From: Paenibacillus xylanivorans
GTDB taxonomy: Bacteria > Bacillota > Bacilli > Paenibacillales > Paenibacillaceae
Reading direction: 5' to 3'
Assembly: GCF_001280595.1 (NCBI RefSeq)
Contig: NZ_LITU01000050.1
Location: forward strand, 239,073-303,072
DNA length: 64,000 nt
In this document: positions 51,448 to 61,600 of the stretch, piece after piece
Layout: every line of letters starts with the position of its first letter
Position numbering within the stretch: position 1 is the first letter of the stretch
Position numbers and translations under genes: made by a program
The notes under the pieces: generated by a model
Database searches by the model: none
Seen by the model: only the letters and a program-made list of their open reading frames with translations
What the model was told of the DNA's origin: nothing

Positions 51448-51488
51448 CTTAACATCCTTTCTAAAAAAGAAGAATTTTTGCTGTTGGT

Positions 51489-51498
51489 GAAACGTTTC
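51489..51498. promoter_or_regulatory. Operator-like palindrome GAAACGTTTC
   Basis: A perfect 10-base palindrome, 42-51 bases upstream of the serine hydrolase start. It shares the GAAACG half found in the two longer operators of the divergent sugar operon and is typical of LacI-family sites. Confidence 0.45.
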
Positions 51499-51562
51499 CG
51501 CAATCTGGATCAAAAATTAGAACTTATGTTAGTACAAACTTGGTTCAATGTCAATGAAGATG

Positions 51563-51576
51563 TGTAAACGATTACT
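51563..51576 (+). promoter_or_regulatory. Candidate CcpA cre site
   Basis: TGTAAACGATTACT matches the cre consensus TGWNANCGNTNWCA at 13 of 14 positions. It lies 100 bases upstream of the sugar-operon promoter, fitting catabolite control of either divergent unit. Confidence 0.5.
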
Positions 51577-51675
51577 TAAAGGATATTGTTTTACATTAAA
51601 AGTGCCTTTTGACGCAAATTTTATCACGAAAAATCAGTTTTTTGAGAAAAAAGCGCGAAATTTGTAAAAAGGTTA

Positions 51676-51705
51676 TTGACAGGGTTTGCACTTCGGGATT
51701 ATGAT
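51676..51705 (+). promoter_or_regulatory. Sigma-A promoter of the sugar operon
   Basis: TTGACA (51676-51681) with TATGAT (51700-51705), spacer 18. Transcription would start near 51712, exactly where the first operator begins. Confidence 0.7.
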
Positions 51706-51711
51706 TTATTC

Positions 51712-51735
51712 GAAACGATTCGAAGAAATCGCTTC
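51712..51735. promoter_or_regulatory. Operator O1 of the sugar operon
   Basis: A 24-base imperfect inverted repeat (GAAACGATT, 6-base centre, AATCGCTTC) covering the predicted transcription start. It matches O2 at 21 of 24 positions. LacI-family repressors bind sites with this type of half. Confidence 0.7.
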
Positions 51736-51788
51736 CACGTAAAAAGTGTTGTAATCAAGTCCAAGTAAATCAACGTTGGCTATGTTTT

Positions 51789-51812
51789 GAAACGATTCGA
51801 GAAAATCGTTTC
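51789..51812. promoter_or_regulatory. Operator O2 of the sugar operon
   Basis: A 24-base inverted repeat with perfect 9-base arms (GAAACGATT / AATCGTTTC) around cgagaa. It lies 77 bases downstream of O1 in the untranslated leader, about 100 bases before the first gene. Confidence 0.75.
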
Positions 51813-51911
51813 GATAACCAAGCGAAATACGGGGGAATCACTGGAAGTTGCAACAAAAAGGCAGAGAAATAGAAGTTTACAGACAGCAGCCGACGATGAA
51901 AGGGGTTACAT

Positions 51912-52676
51912 ATGGCGCATATAACGATCGAAACCGGATCGCCTACGTTATGCATGAATACAAGCATACATGTAGTGTCCAGTGACTCCGGAGACACTTC
52001 AGGCGGTACGCTATATTTGCTGCATGGTGCAGGTGATAATGCAAGTACATGGCAACGTTTGACTACAATTGAAATGTACGCAGAGCAATATGGCTGTACC
52101 ATCATTATGCCAGAAGCGAACCGAAGCTATTACACCGATATGGAATACGGCCTGAATTACTTCCATTACATCACTCAGGAGCTGCCTGAATTCTGCAGGC
52201 GTCAGCTCAATCTCAATACAGACCCGGCAAAGACTTACGTCGCTGGTCTATCCATGGGTGGGTACGGTGCATTGAAATGTGCACTAACATATCCCGAGAG
52301 GTACCGCAAGGTGGTGTCCTTATCAGGTGTAACTGATATTCAGACCCGGCTTCATGATCCGGAAATGCCATCAGGCATGATCAAGGAAATGAAAGCGGTT
52401 TTTGGAGAACGGTTACAGGTAAAACCCGATCAGGACCTGTACGCACTGTCTGCAAAGCTGTTGAAGCAAGGTGGAAATTTACCGGATATTCTGAGTTGTT
52501 GTGGTGACATTGATCCGTTTGTGGATATGAATCGCAAATTCGCGGAATACATGCAGGAAACGTATTTTGAGTTTCGGTATGTGGAGACACCGGGCACCCA
52601 TGAATGGAGATTCTGGGAGCACCACCTGCGAACCATGTTTGATTTTCTGTATAACGACAAGACCAAAGTAGAGTGA
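51912..52676 (+). CDS. CE1-like alpha/beta-hydrolase esterase, first gene of the sugar operon
   Basis: A 254-residue esterase of the putative esterase/EstA family. The nucleophile is S114 in GLSMGG, a likely acid lies near D199 and the histidine is H230 in PGTHEWRFW. The oxyanion region is LHGAGDN. There is no signal peptide, so it acts in the cytoplasm, on an imported substrate if it belongs to the pathway. Relatives remove acetyl or feruloyl groups from saccharides or hydrolyse tributyrin. It overlaps the permease frame region and is 11 bases from the permease TTG. The ATG follows AAAGGGG. Confidence 0.85.
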   Translation: MAHITIETGSPTLCMNTSIHVVSSDSGDTSGGTLYLLHGAGDNASTWQRLTTIEMYAEQYGCTIIMPEANRSYYTDMEYGLNYFHYITQELPEFCRRQLNLNTDPAKTYVAGLSMGGYGALKCALTYPERYRKVVSLSGVTDIQTRLHDPEMPSGMIKEMKAVFGERLQVKPDQDLYALSAKLLKQGGNLPDILSCCGDIDPFVDMNRKFAEYMQETYFEFRYVETPGTHEWRFWEHHLRTMFDFLYNDKTKVE

Positions 52677-52687
52677 GGAGATGCAAT

Positions 52688-53647
52688 TTGAAACCTGCAG
52701 CCGAAGGACCTAGCAAAAAGCTGAAGGGAAACTTGAAAGGCAATTCGCTCTGGAGTGAAATCTGGAAGCACAGAATGACGTACACCCTGCTTATTCCAGG
52801 GCTCGTCTGGCTAATCCTGTTTGCCTACATGCCAATGGGTGGCCTGTCTCTTGCGTTTAAAGAATACAAGGCGAACCTGGGAATTTGGGGAAGCCCATGG
52901 AGCGGATTTGAAAATTTCAAATACGTTTTCCGGGATCCAACCTTTATTGACGCAGTATGGCGGACGCTGTACATCAACATTCTAAAACTGATTATTCAGT
53001 TCCCGTTCCCAATCATTCTGGCCCTGTTGCTGAATGAGTTGCGGATGCGCAGAGGGAAAAAGTGGTTCCAGACAGTTCTTACGTTCCCTCACTTCCTTTC
53101 ATGGATCATCGTATCCGGGGTAGTCATCAACGTCCTGGCTTATGACGGACTGGTAAACAGCGCACTTGGTTTGCTTGGATTGCCAACCATTAACTTCCTG
53201 GGTTCCGAGTCCAACTTTGTACCGATGCTGCTGTTGACGGATATTTGGAAATCAAGCGGATGGGGTGCGATTATCTTCCTGGCTGCCATTTCCGGTATTG
53301 ATCAGGATCAGTATGAATCGGCGCAGATTGACGGCGCTTCCCGTATGCAGCAGATGTTCCGGATTACATTGCCAAACATTCTTCCAACAATTACTGTCAT
53401 GTTCATTCTGTCGGTTGGTGGATTGATGTCTTCCGGTTTCGACCAGATCTTCAACTTGGCGAATGCCGCAACCAAAAATGTATCGGAAGTATTGGATGTA
53501 TACATCTATCGGATTACGTTCCAGTCTTCAACGGACTTCTCATTCTCGACAGCGGTCAGCTTGTTCCGTTCCCTCGTGAATATGGTCTTGCTGCTTCTCG
53601 CAGACAGATTTGCCAAGTGGCTTGGCGGAGACGGTTTGTTCCGATAA
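52688..53647 (+). CDS. Sugar ABC transporter permease (LplB/UgpA family)
   Basis: A 319-residue membrane protein with six helices and the binding-protein-dependent permease EAA-type loop (DQDQYESAQIDGASRMQQMFRITLP). It resembles LplB-type permeases of CUT1 oligosaccharide importers. The ATPase is not encoded in the operon, so a shared MsmX-like ATPase is expected. I chose TTG 52688, 8 bases from AGGAG; a GTG overlapping the previous stop is an alternative. It pairs with the permease gene 18 bases downstream. Confidence 0.9.
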   Translation: MKPAAEGPSKKLKGNLKGNSLWSEIWKHRMTYTLLIPGLVWLILFAYMPMGGLSLAFKEYKANLGIWGSPWSGFENFKYVFRDPTFIDAVWRTLYINILKLIIQFPFPIILALLLNELRMRRGKKWFQTVLTFPHFLSWIIVSGVVINVLAYDGLVNSALGLLGLPTINFLGSESNFVPMLLLTDIWKSSGWGAIIFLAAISGIDQDQYESAQIDGASRMQQMFRITLPNILPTITVMFILSVGGLMSSGFDQIFNLANAATKNVSEVLDVYIYRITFQSSTDFSFSTAVSLFRSLVNMVLLLLADRFAKWLGGDGLFR

Positions 53648-53665
53648 GAGAGGAGGAAAAATGAA

Positions 53666-54568
53666 ATGAGCAAGAGAGCTAACAAAAAACCGAGAATTGG
53701 TACAGAAAAAATGACATTTCTCGATTACATTATTTTCGCCATTTTACTTGTGCTTGCCCTGATGATTCTGATTCCGTTCTGGAATGTCATCATGATCTCG
53801 TTCGCAACACAAAAAGAATACGCTGATAATCCATTTTTGATGTTCCCTAAAGAATGGACATTGGATTCCTATAAGGCGTTGTTCGCTGACGGAACGATCC
53901 TGTCGGGGTACAAAAATACAATTATTTTGCTAGTCATCGGCTTGCCACTCAGCTTGTTCCTGACAACAAGCATGGCATATGGCCTTAGTCGCAACAAATT
54001 TCCGTTCAAGAAATTTCTCTTTTTCCTGGTCCTGTTCACCATGATCTTCAATGGTGGTATTGTACCTCTGTACCTGATCATGAAATCACTTCACCTTACA
54101 GGTACGCTGTGGTCTGTTATCCTGGCGGGAAGCTTCAGTGCATTCAACATGATTCTGATGATGAACTACTTCTATACCTTGCCTGAATCGCTGATGGAAT
54201 CGGCGAGACTGGATGGAGCAGGGGAGTGGAGAATTCTGTTCTCGGTAGTTCTGCCACTAGCTACACCAATTATGGCTACAATCACGTTGTTCTACGGTGT
54301 GGCGTACTGGAACAGTTGGTATGATGCGATGATATTCCTGCGAAAAGCGGATCAGTTGCCGCTCCAGAATGTACTCAGAAACATTATCGTCACATCCCAG
54401 ACGAACGCATCCAATGCATCCAGTGTGGATGCTGCCCAAGCAAGCAATTTCTCAATGGGTATGAAGATGGCGGCAGTATTTGTCACCATGGTACCAATTA
54501 TGTGTTTCTTCCCAATGCTGCAAAAACACTTTGCCAAAGGGGTATTGACAGGGGCTATCAAGACCTGA
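53666..54568 (+). CDS. Sugar ABC transporter permease (YtcP/UgpE family)
   Basis: A 300-residue partner permease with six helices and an EAA-type loop (LPESLMESARLDGAGEWRILFSVVLPLATP), which docks the ATPase. The extracellular segment (NASNASSVDAAQASNFS) is long and polar, as in YtcP-like permeases. With the preceding permease and the following lipoprotein it forms a CUT1 importer. The ATG follows GAGGAGG. Confidence 0.92.
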   Translation: MSKRANKKPRIGTEKMTFLDYIIFAILLVLALMILIPFWNVIMISFATQKEYADNPFLMFPKEWTLDSYKALFADGTILSGYKNTIILLVIGLPLSLFLTTSMAYGLSRNKFPFKKFLFFLVLFTMIFNGGIVPLYLIMKSLHLTGTLWSVILAGSFSAFNMILMMNYFYTLPESLMESARLDGAGEWRILFSVVLPLATPIMATITLFYGVAYWNSWYDAMIFLRKADQLPLQNVLRNIIVTSQTNASNASSVDAAQASNFSMGMKMAAVFVTMVPIMCFFPMLQKHFAKGVLTGAIKT

Positions 54569-54622
54569 TTATACGTATAGGATTTTGCATTAAAATTCTA
54601 CTAAAAAACATGGGGGTAAAAC

Positions 54623-56221
54623 ATGAAAACGAACAAAAAGTTGTCAGTAAGAGCTCTCTTTGCCATCACGCTTAGTGTAGTTATGCTGATGGTGACCGCT
54701 TGTTCCAGCCAAGGAGCTTCAGGTGGTAACGAAAAGGATGCAGAGGGAAATTACAAAGACAACCTGACCATCTCTGTAGCTAACCTGACAGAAATTAAAA
54801 ACGGGAACTTGGATAATGATTTCCACAAGTTCTGGACAGACAAGTTCAATGTAACATGGGATTACAACTATATCGATTGGGATTCATGGGGCGAGAAGCT
54901 TCGTCTGTGGATCAACTCTGGCGATTTGCCGGATGTAGCAGTATGGAACTACGTGCATGGCGATGCCATGAACAGTATTGATCAAGGCCTGTTCTACAAA
55001 TTCCCGGATGACTGGAAAGAACGCTGGCCTAACGTGGCAGCAGCCTACAAGTTGACCGGTCTTGGAGACAAGCTGGAAGAACTGACGGGTGGAACATACG
55101 TCCTGCCAAGACCAATCTATTTTGAGAACAAACCTGCTGATCCATTGACGAACCAAATTGGTGTCATTGCGCTTCGTAAAGACTGGGCTGAAGCGGTTGG
55201 TTTCGAACTGAAAGATGCATATACAACAACTGAATTGAATGAATACGCTGAGCTTGTGAAAGAAAAAGATCCAGGCAAAGTGGGCAACAAACTTGTACCT
55301 CTGTCCTACAATGCGGCAGATGCCATGACGAATATCATTATGCCGAACAGTGTGCATGCCATGACTGACTCTCCGTTCTATAAAGGAGAAGATGGCCAGT
55401 TCCACTGGGGTCCAGCAGATCCTGAAACTCTGACAGGACTTAAATTGATGCAAAAAGCCTACAAAGATGGCTTGCTCAATCCTGAGTTCTACACATGGAA
55501 AAACAATGAAGGTCAAAACAACTTCAAAGTAACAGGTACAGCTGCAGTAACAAGTCTGGGCGGACTAGCTTCGTACAGACAAGGTCTGGATTCCGATATG
55601 AGAAAGAATCTGGGTGTAGATAGTGATGAACTGGTACACACAGCAATCGTATTGGGCGAAGACGGGAAATACCGTAACATGGAGCAAGCCAACTTCTGGT
55701 CTGCATTGATCTTCAATCCGGACATTAGTGACGAGAAATTCGAACGGATCATGGATCTAATCGACTACTCGACTACCAAAGAAGGACAACTGCTCATCAA
55801 CATGGGCTTCGAAGGAACAGATTGGAAATATGATGAAAACAACGAACTGGTTAGCTTGCTGCCAGAAGGAACTGTTCTGGAAGACAAATACCCAGCACGT
55901 TTCGAAGGCCTGTATCTTCTGGGTGACGACTTTAGTGTTGTAAACCCTGCAATTAAAAAGGATTACCGTGATAGAGCTGTGAAGCTGTTCGAGGAAAAAG
56001 CAAAACTCGGTACAGAAGGCCAATCACTCGCAACATACGACTGGGATGTCAACCTGTACGATTCCAAAGCTAAAAGTCAGGCATCATTCGACTACCAGAA
56101 TGAATATGCCAACTTGATCCTCAAAAATGGAGATCTTGAAGCGAACTGGAAAGAATGGGTAAACAGTAAAATGTCCCTGGTTCAACCTTATCTGGATGAA
56201 CTGAACAAAGAATTCAAGTAA
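54623..56221 (+). CDS. Extracellular sugar-binding lipoprotein
   Basis: A 532-residue solute-binding protein. The signal ends in lipobox VTAC with C27, followed by a Ser/Gly/Glu linker. The mature part has the type 1 extracellular SBP pattern of large CUT1 proteins (SVANLTEIKNGNLDNDFHKFW, WNYVHGDAMNS, ending in LDELNKEFK) and many surface tryptophans. Ligand inferred from the operon: beta-1,2-linked gluco-oligosaccharides; not readable from sequence. A GGGGGT site precedes the ATG. A hairpin follows the gene. Confidence 0.9.
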   Translation: MKTNKKLSVRALFAITLSVVMLMVTACSSQGASGGNEKDAEGNYKDNLTISVANLTEIKNGNLDNDFHKFWTDKFNVTWDYNYIDWDSWGEKLRLWINSGDLPDVAVWNYVHGDAMNSIDQGLFYKFPDDWKERWPNVAAAYKLTGLGDKLEELTGGTYVLPRPIYFENKPADPLTNQIGVIALRKDWAEAVGFELKDAYTTTELNEYAELVKEKDPGKVGNKLVPLSYNAADAMTNIIMPNSVHAMTDSPFYKGEDGQFHWGPADPETLTGLKLMQKAYKDGLLNPEFYTWKNNEGQNNFKVTGTAAVTSLGGLASYRQGLDSDMRKNLGVDSDELVHTAIVLGEDGKYRNMEQANFWSALIFNPDISDEKFERIMDLIDYSTTKEGQLLINMGFEGTDWKYDENNELVSLLPEGTVLEDKYPARFEGLYLLGDDFSVVNPAIKKDYRDRAVKLFEEKAKLGTEGQSLATYDWDVNLYDSKAKSQASFDYQNEYANLILKNGDLEANWKEWVNSKMSLVQPYLDELNKEFK

Positions 56222-56280
56222 TCATTCAGTAATTAGCAAGATGGGATATGACACGTGTGTTCTGTCTGTCCCATCCATTC

Positions 56281-56327
56281 GAACCCGGTGCGCGGTCTCT
56301 CCCCGAACGCAGCCGGGTTCTTTATTT
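56281..56327 (+). terminator. Intra-operon hairpin between binding-protein and GH3 genes
   Basis: Arms gaacccggtgcg (56281-56292) and cgcagccgggttc (56308-56320), followed by TTTATTT. It could be a partial terminator that favours production of the binding protein over downstream enzymes. Confidence 0.7.
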
Positions 56328-56355
56328 CAACAACATGTAGTGGAGGATAATGTCT

Positions 56356-58521
56356 ATGAATAACGAACAGTTGCTAGACCTTGTAAACCAAATGACCCTG
56401 GAAGAAAAAACGGCCCAGCTGCTTCAGCTGACCGCTAACTTTTATGAAGGAACCAATGTCGAAGGTCAGATCACAGGTCCAATGGAAGAGATGGGAATCA
56501 CGGAGCAGTCCGTGGATGCCAGTGGCTCCATTCTGGGATTGTCCGGTGCACAGGCCATCATTGATGTACAGCAAGCTTACCTGAAAAAAAGTCGTCTCGG
56601 CATACCGCTCTTGTTCATGGCAGACGTCGTACATGGTTTTAAAACCATTTTCCCCATCCCGCTAGCCATCGGCTGTTCATGGGACACCGAACTGGCTGAG
56701 AAAAGTGCTGAGATTGCAGCACGTGAATCCGCTGTATCTGGCCTCCATGTCACTTTTGCACCGATGGTCGATCTCGTTCGTGATCCGCGCTGGGGCCGGG
56801 TGATGGAAACGACAGGCGAAGATCCTTATTTGAACAGTCTGTTCTCTGCGGCATTTGTACGTGGATATCAGGGAGACAGTTTGAAGGATGAGCCTGATCG
56901 TCTGGCTGCTTGTGTTAAACACTTTGCAGCATATGGGGCAGCAGAAGGTGGTCGTGATTACAACACGGTCGACATGTCTGAGCGGAATTTGCGCGAGTAC
57001 TATTTACCGGCTTACAAGGCGGCACTGGATGCAGGCGTCGAAATGGTTATGGCTTCGTTCAATACGGTAGAGGGCATTCCAGCGAGCGGAAATGAGAAGC
57101 TGATGCGTGATATTTTACGTGACGAGTGGGGCTTTGATGGTGTATTGATCTCGGACTGGGCTTCCATTCGCGAGATGATCGCTCATGGCGCAGCTGAAGA
57201 TGATCGTGAAGCCGCGTATCGCGCCATTCGTGCAGGAGTGGACATCGAGATGATGACACCTTGTTATGTTCATCATCTGCCTGAGTTGATCAAAAATGGA
57301 GAAGTGGAAGAAAAGCTCATTGATGAAGCGGTACTGCGTATTCTGCAACTGAAAGAAAAGCTGGGATTGTTCGAAAATCCACTGCGTGCAGCTGATCCGG
57401 AACGTGAGCGCGAGATTGTCTTCTCGAAAGAACATCGTCAGGTATCGTACGAGCTTGCAACCAAATCGGCAGTATTGTTGAAAAATGATAATCACGTTCT
57501 TCCGTTGAAGCCGGAAGCCAACGTAGCGTTAATTGGACCTTTTGCTCAAAGTGAAGACATTCTCGGATGGTGGTCCTGTGAAGGCGTCAAAGAGGATGCC
57601 GTTAAGCTCGGAACTGCTTTGCAGGAACGTATTACTGCCGGGAAAGTTCATATGGCTCAAGGCAGCAACGTTCACACCATTACTGCTGAACAGATTGCTG
57701 AAGCTCTTGAAGTAGCAAGTAAAGCCGATCTGATCGTGCTTGCACTTGGAGAAGATTCCGAAATGAGTGGTGAAGGTGGATCGCGTACAGATATTCGTTT
57801 GCCAGCAGCTCAACTGGAATTGATTAAACAGCTCAAAGCAGCGGGTAAACCGATCGCCAGCGTTATTTTCAACGGTCGTCCGCTGGACCTGCATGGTGTA
57901 TTCGAAGAATCCGATGCTGTGCTTGAAGCGTGGTTCCCGGGCAGCGAAGGTGGAGCAGCCATCGCCGATGTATTGACAGGTGTGGTGAATCCATCAGCGC
58001 GTCTGACGATGTCCTTCCCGCAATCTGTAGGTCAGATACCGGTATATTACAATCATTTTAATACAGGACGTCCGCTCAATCCGCAAAAGACCGAAGAGCG
58101 TTATGTTTCAAAATATATTGATAGTCCGAATGATCCGCTGCTTCCGTTTGGCTTCGGCTTGTCATACACCTCGTTTGAGTATGATGACATGGAAGTATCA
58201 AGCCATGAAATGACTGCTGATCAACCTCTGACGATCCAAGTGCGTGTAACCAATGCAGGCGAGCGTGCTGGCGTGGAGACGGTTCAGTTGTACGTACGTG
58301 ATGTCACTGGTGAAGTTGTGCGTCCAATGCGTGAGCTGAAAGGGTATGTTAAGCTGTCACTCGCACCGGGCGAAAGTGGTACGGCTACATTTACATTAAA
58401 CGAAGAACAGCTTCGCTATCATCATTCTGATTTGAGTCATCGCAGTGATAAAGGAACATTCCACATTTTCGTAGGGCCGAATAGCCGCGATACATTGGAA
58501 AGTACATTCAAGCTGGTGTAA
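56356..58521 (+). CDS. GH3 beta-glucosidase
   Basis: A 721-residue family 3 glycoside hydrolase. The (beta/alpha)8 domain carries the conserved KHFAAYGAAEGG and the nucleophile D267 in LISDWASI. The alpha/beta sandwich domain contains LALGEDSEMSGEGG, whose Glu is a candidate general acid, and a C-terminal fibronectin-III-like domain follows (about 620-715). There is no signal peptide: a cytoplasmic enzyme. In Listeria innocua the equivalent Lin1840 prefers sophorose. ATG 56356 is well spaced from GGAGG; ATG 56350 is in frame and too close. Confidence 0.92.
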   Translation: MNNEQLLDLVNQMTLEEKTAQLLQLTANFYEGTNVEGQITGPMEEMGITEQSVDASGSILGLSGAQAIIDVQQAYLKKSRLGIPLLFMADVVHGFKTIFPIPLAIGCSWDTELAEKSAEIAARESAVSGLHVTFAPMVDLVRDPRWGRVMETTGEDPYLNSLFSAAFVRGYQGDSLKDEPDRLAACVKHFAAYGAAEGGRDYNTVDMSERNLREYYLPAYKAALDAGVEMVMASFNTVEGIPASGNEKLMRDILRDEWGFDGVLISDWASIREMIAHGAAEDDREAAYRAIRAGVDIEMMTPCYVHHLPELIKNGEVEEKLIDEAVLRILQLKEKLGLFENPLRAADPEREREIVFSKEHRQVSYELATKSAVLLKNDNHVLPLKPEANVALIGPFAQSEDILGWWSCEGVKEDAVKLGTALQERITAGKVHMAQGSNVHTITAEQIAEALEVASKADLIVLALGEDSEMSGEGGSRTDIRLPAAQLELIKQLKAAGKPIASVIFNGRPLDLHGVFEESDAVLEAWFPGSEGGAAIADVLTGVVNPSARLTMSFPQSVGQIPVYYNHFNTGRPLNPQKTEERYVSKYIDSPNDPLLPFGFGLSYTSFEYDDMEVSSHEMTADQPLTIQVRVTNAGERAGVETVQLYVRDVTGEVVRPMRELKGYVKLSLAPGESGTATFTLNEEQLRYHHSDLSHRSDKGTFHIFVGPNSRDTLESTFKLV

Positions 58522-58578
58522 TTGGATACAGCTCATATCGATAAATGAACTCAGCATACAAATGCATCGAATCTGCAC

Positions 58579-58617
58579 TGCCTTGTTCTCTTCTGCTCAG
58601 CAGCAGGGAACAAGGCA
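58579..58617 (+). other. Hairpin between GH3 and GH94 genes
   Basis: Perfect 10-base arms tgccttgttc and gaacaaggca with an inner ctgct/agcag pairing, and no T run after it. It may be an mRNA-stabilising or processing element. Confidence 0.6.
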
Positions 58618-58641
58618 CGTTAGGAGGATATAAATAGATAT

Positions 58642-61600
58642 ATGAAAACCATGAATAAATCTCAAATCAACGTAAAATCCGGCGAGCTGTGCTTTACGTT
58701 CTGGGAGAGCGGTGATTTGTTCAAGGCAGTTAGTGGAACAACGATGATTAATCAGTGGCTGGCTAGTCCGGTGGATGGTTCCATGAACAATCTGTACTTG
58801 CGTTTTCACAGTGAATCCGGTATCCGTTTTGTTCCAATGCTTGGCCTTCAATCCGACAGTCAGGTGAGCGCCGACGGCAGTTGTATGGTATGGACAGGTA
58901 CCGCTGAGGGCGTAGGCTATCAGGTTATTTTTGCTCCAACAGCACAAGGTGTATGGTTCTGGGATGTAACCGTAAACGGTAATGGAGAAGAGGTCGACGT
59001 GGTCTATGGCCAGGATATCGGTAATGCGGATCCGGGTGCGGTACGCAGCAATGAGGCTTACTTGTCGCAATACATTGACCATGCCGTGTTTGATGATGCG
59101 AAGCTTGGATATATCGTAGCTTCACGGCAGAATCAGCCACAGGGCGGTGCTTTTCCTTATCTTCAACAAGGTTCATTAACCCGTGCAGTAGGTTATTCCA
59201 CAGATGGATTTCAGTTCTTTGGCTTGAGTTACAAGGAAACGAATGTCCCTGAAAGTCTGGGTAATCCGACACTTGCGAATGAAGTGTACCAGTATGAATT
59301 TGCATATACAGCCCTGCAATCCGAAAAAGTGGTGTTGAGTGGCGAAGCTCGCTTTGTATTCTACGGACTCTTCCAGGCCAACCACGCTGAAGCGTTGAAG
59401 GAGCTTGAATACCAGGATGTTGTCCAACAGGCTTGGGACGAGTATGAAGCGAAGCGTCAAGTGAATGCAAGCACAGGACAGGCTGTATCCAACGTATTTC
59501 CAAAAGTATCTCTCCATCCGGTAGTGGGTGAACCCTTGTCTACTTTATCGATGACCGAAGAAGAAGTGAATTCCCGCTTCCCGGCTTCGAAGAGACATCA
59601 GGAAGAGCGCGCGGATGGTGAGTTGCTGGCGTTCTTTACAGATACGTATGAACATATTGTTCTCAAGGAAAAGGAAATGCGCGTGGAGCGTCCACATGGA
59701 CACATTCTGATGAGTGGCAACAATGTGAAGCTGGGGCAGAACGTAATCACTACGTCTTCCTATATGTATGGTATTTTCAATTCTCACGTGGTTGTGGGTA
59801 ATACGAACTTCAATAAAATGATGAGCAATGCACGTAGTGCACTCAACATACCGAAATCATCCGGTCAGCGAATCTACGTCGAGGTTGATGGAATCTTCCA
59901 CCTGCTCACGATGCCCTCCTTGTTCGAAATGGGCTTCAACTATGTTCGCTGGTATTACAAAACAGCTGAGGATACGCTGATCATCACGAATTATACAACT
60001 TTGGATACGCCTGAAGTACATCTTCATGTGAAGTCGGAAAAAGGAATAGCTTATCGCTACCTGATTACCAATCAGATCACGATGAATGTGAATGAATATG
60101 AACTGCCTGTTCATGTTACCGAGCAGAATGGTGAACTGAGCTTCAAGGCAGATCACAGCTCCCTCAGTGCCGAAGTATATCCGAATCTGGAGTACCGCAT
60201 GCGGGTAAGCGGAGCAGGAGTAGAGGTTGGCGATGAGACTGAACTGGCCCGTGGAGTAAACGCAGGCGACGCATCACTGACGACTTTACGGCTGGACAGC
60301 AGCGCTGAATGGACATTGACCATTCAAGGTTTGTTGGAAGGTGGACAGACTGCATCATCGACACGCAGCTTCGAAGAGGAAGTGGCAGCTTATCGTACTT
60401 TCTATGCAGAAGTGATGAATGGGTTCCATTTATCACAGCCTCAGAAGCAAGGAGTAGACGAGCTGTTCAAAGTGAATGCTCTTGCATGGTGGTACACCCA
60501 CAATATGCTGGTGCATTACTCTGTTCCACATGGATTGGAGCAATATGGCGGGGCAGCATGGGGAACACGGGATGTTTGTCAGGGACCGGTCGAATACTTT
60601 ATGGCTACACAAAAGTATGAGCAGGTCCGCGATATTCTGAAGACGGTCTACTCGCATCAGTATGAGGATGATGGCAACTGGCCTCAATGGTTCATGTTCG
60701 ATCGTTATTTCAAGGTTCAGCAGGAAGAAAGCCATGGTGACATTATTGTCTGGCCTCTTAAAGTGCTAAGTGATTATCTGATTGCTACCAAGGATTATTC
60801 GATTCTGAATGAAGAAGTACCTTATACCGTAAAACATGGTTTTGACTTTACCGATCAGACAGCCAGCGTGCTTGAACATGCCCAGAAAGAACTGGAGTAT
60901 ATCCGCAGCCATTTCCTGCATGATACATTTCTCTCCTCATACGGAGATGGTGACTGGGATGATACATTACAGCCTGCCAATGCCCAGTTGAAGCAATATA
61001 TGGTCAGCAGCTGGACTGTGGCGCTCACCTATCAAACGTTGAAGCAGCTTTCCAGAGCGCTTGCGCCTGTGAAACCAGAGCTTTCATCCAAATTGAGTGA
61101 CATGGCTGCCGGCGTGAAAAGGGACTTCAGCAAGTACATGCTGGATACCGATGTGATTCCAGGCTTTGTATATATGGAAGATCCAGCACAAGCGAAACGC
61201 ATGCTTCATCCGGATGACAGCGAGACAGGCATTCAGTACCGATTGCTGCCCATGACACGCAGCATGATTGCCGAATTGCTGGAGCCTGAGCAAGCCCAAT
61301 CCCACTATAAACTGATCAAGGACAAGCTGTACTGCCCGGATGGCGTCAGATTGATGAATCGTCCAGCACAGTATGAGGGCGGCGTAAGCACCCATTTCAA
61401 ACGTGCAGAGCAGGCATCCAATTTCGGGCGTGAAGTGGGTCTGCAATACGTTCATGCACACATCCGCTATATTGAGGCCATGGCGAAGCTTGGCAATCCG
61501 AGTGAAGTCTGGAATGGTCTGGGCATTATCAATCCAGTGGGTATTCAGGAAGCTGTTCCTAACGCAGATCTGCGTCAAAGCAATGCCTACTTTAGTAGCT

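Noticed and set aside
54884..55516. 210-codon antisense frame in the binding-protein gene
   Set aside because: Composition of a shadow frame and no start signal; the sense frame is a well-formed lipoprotein.
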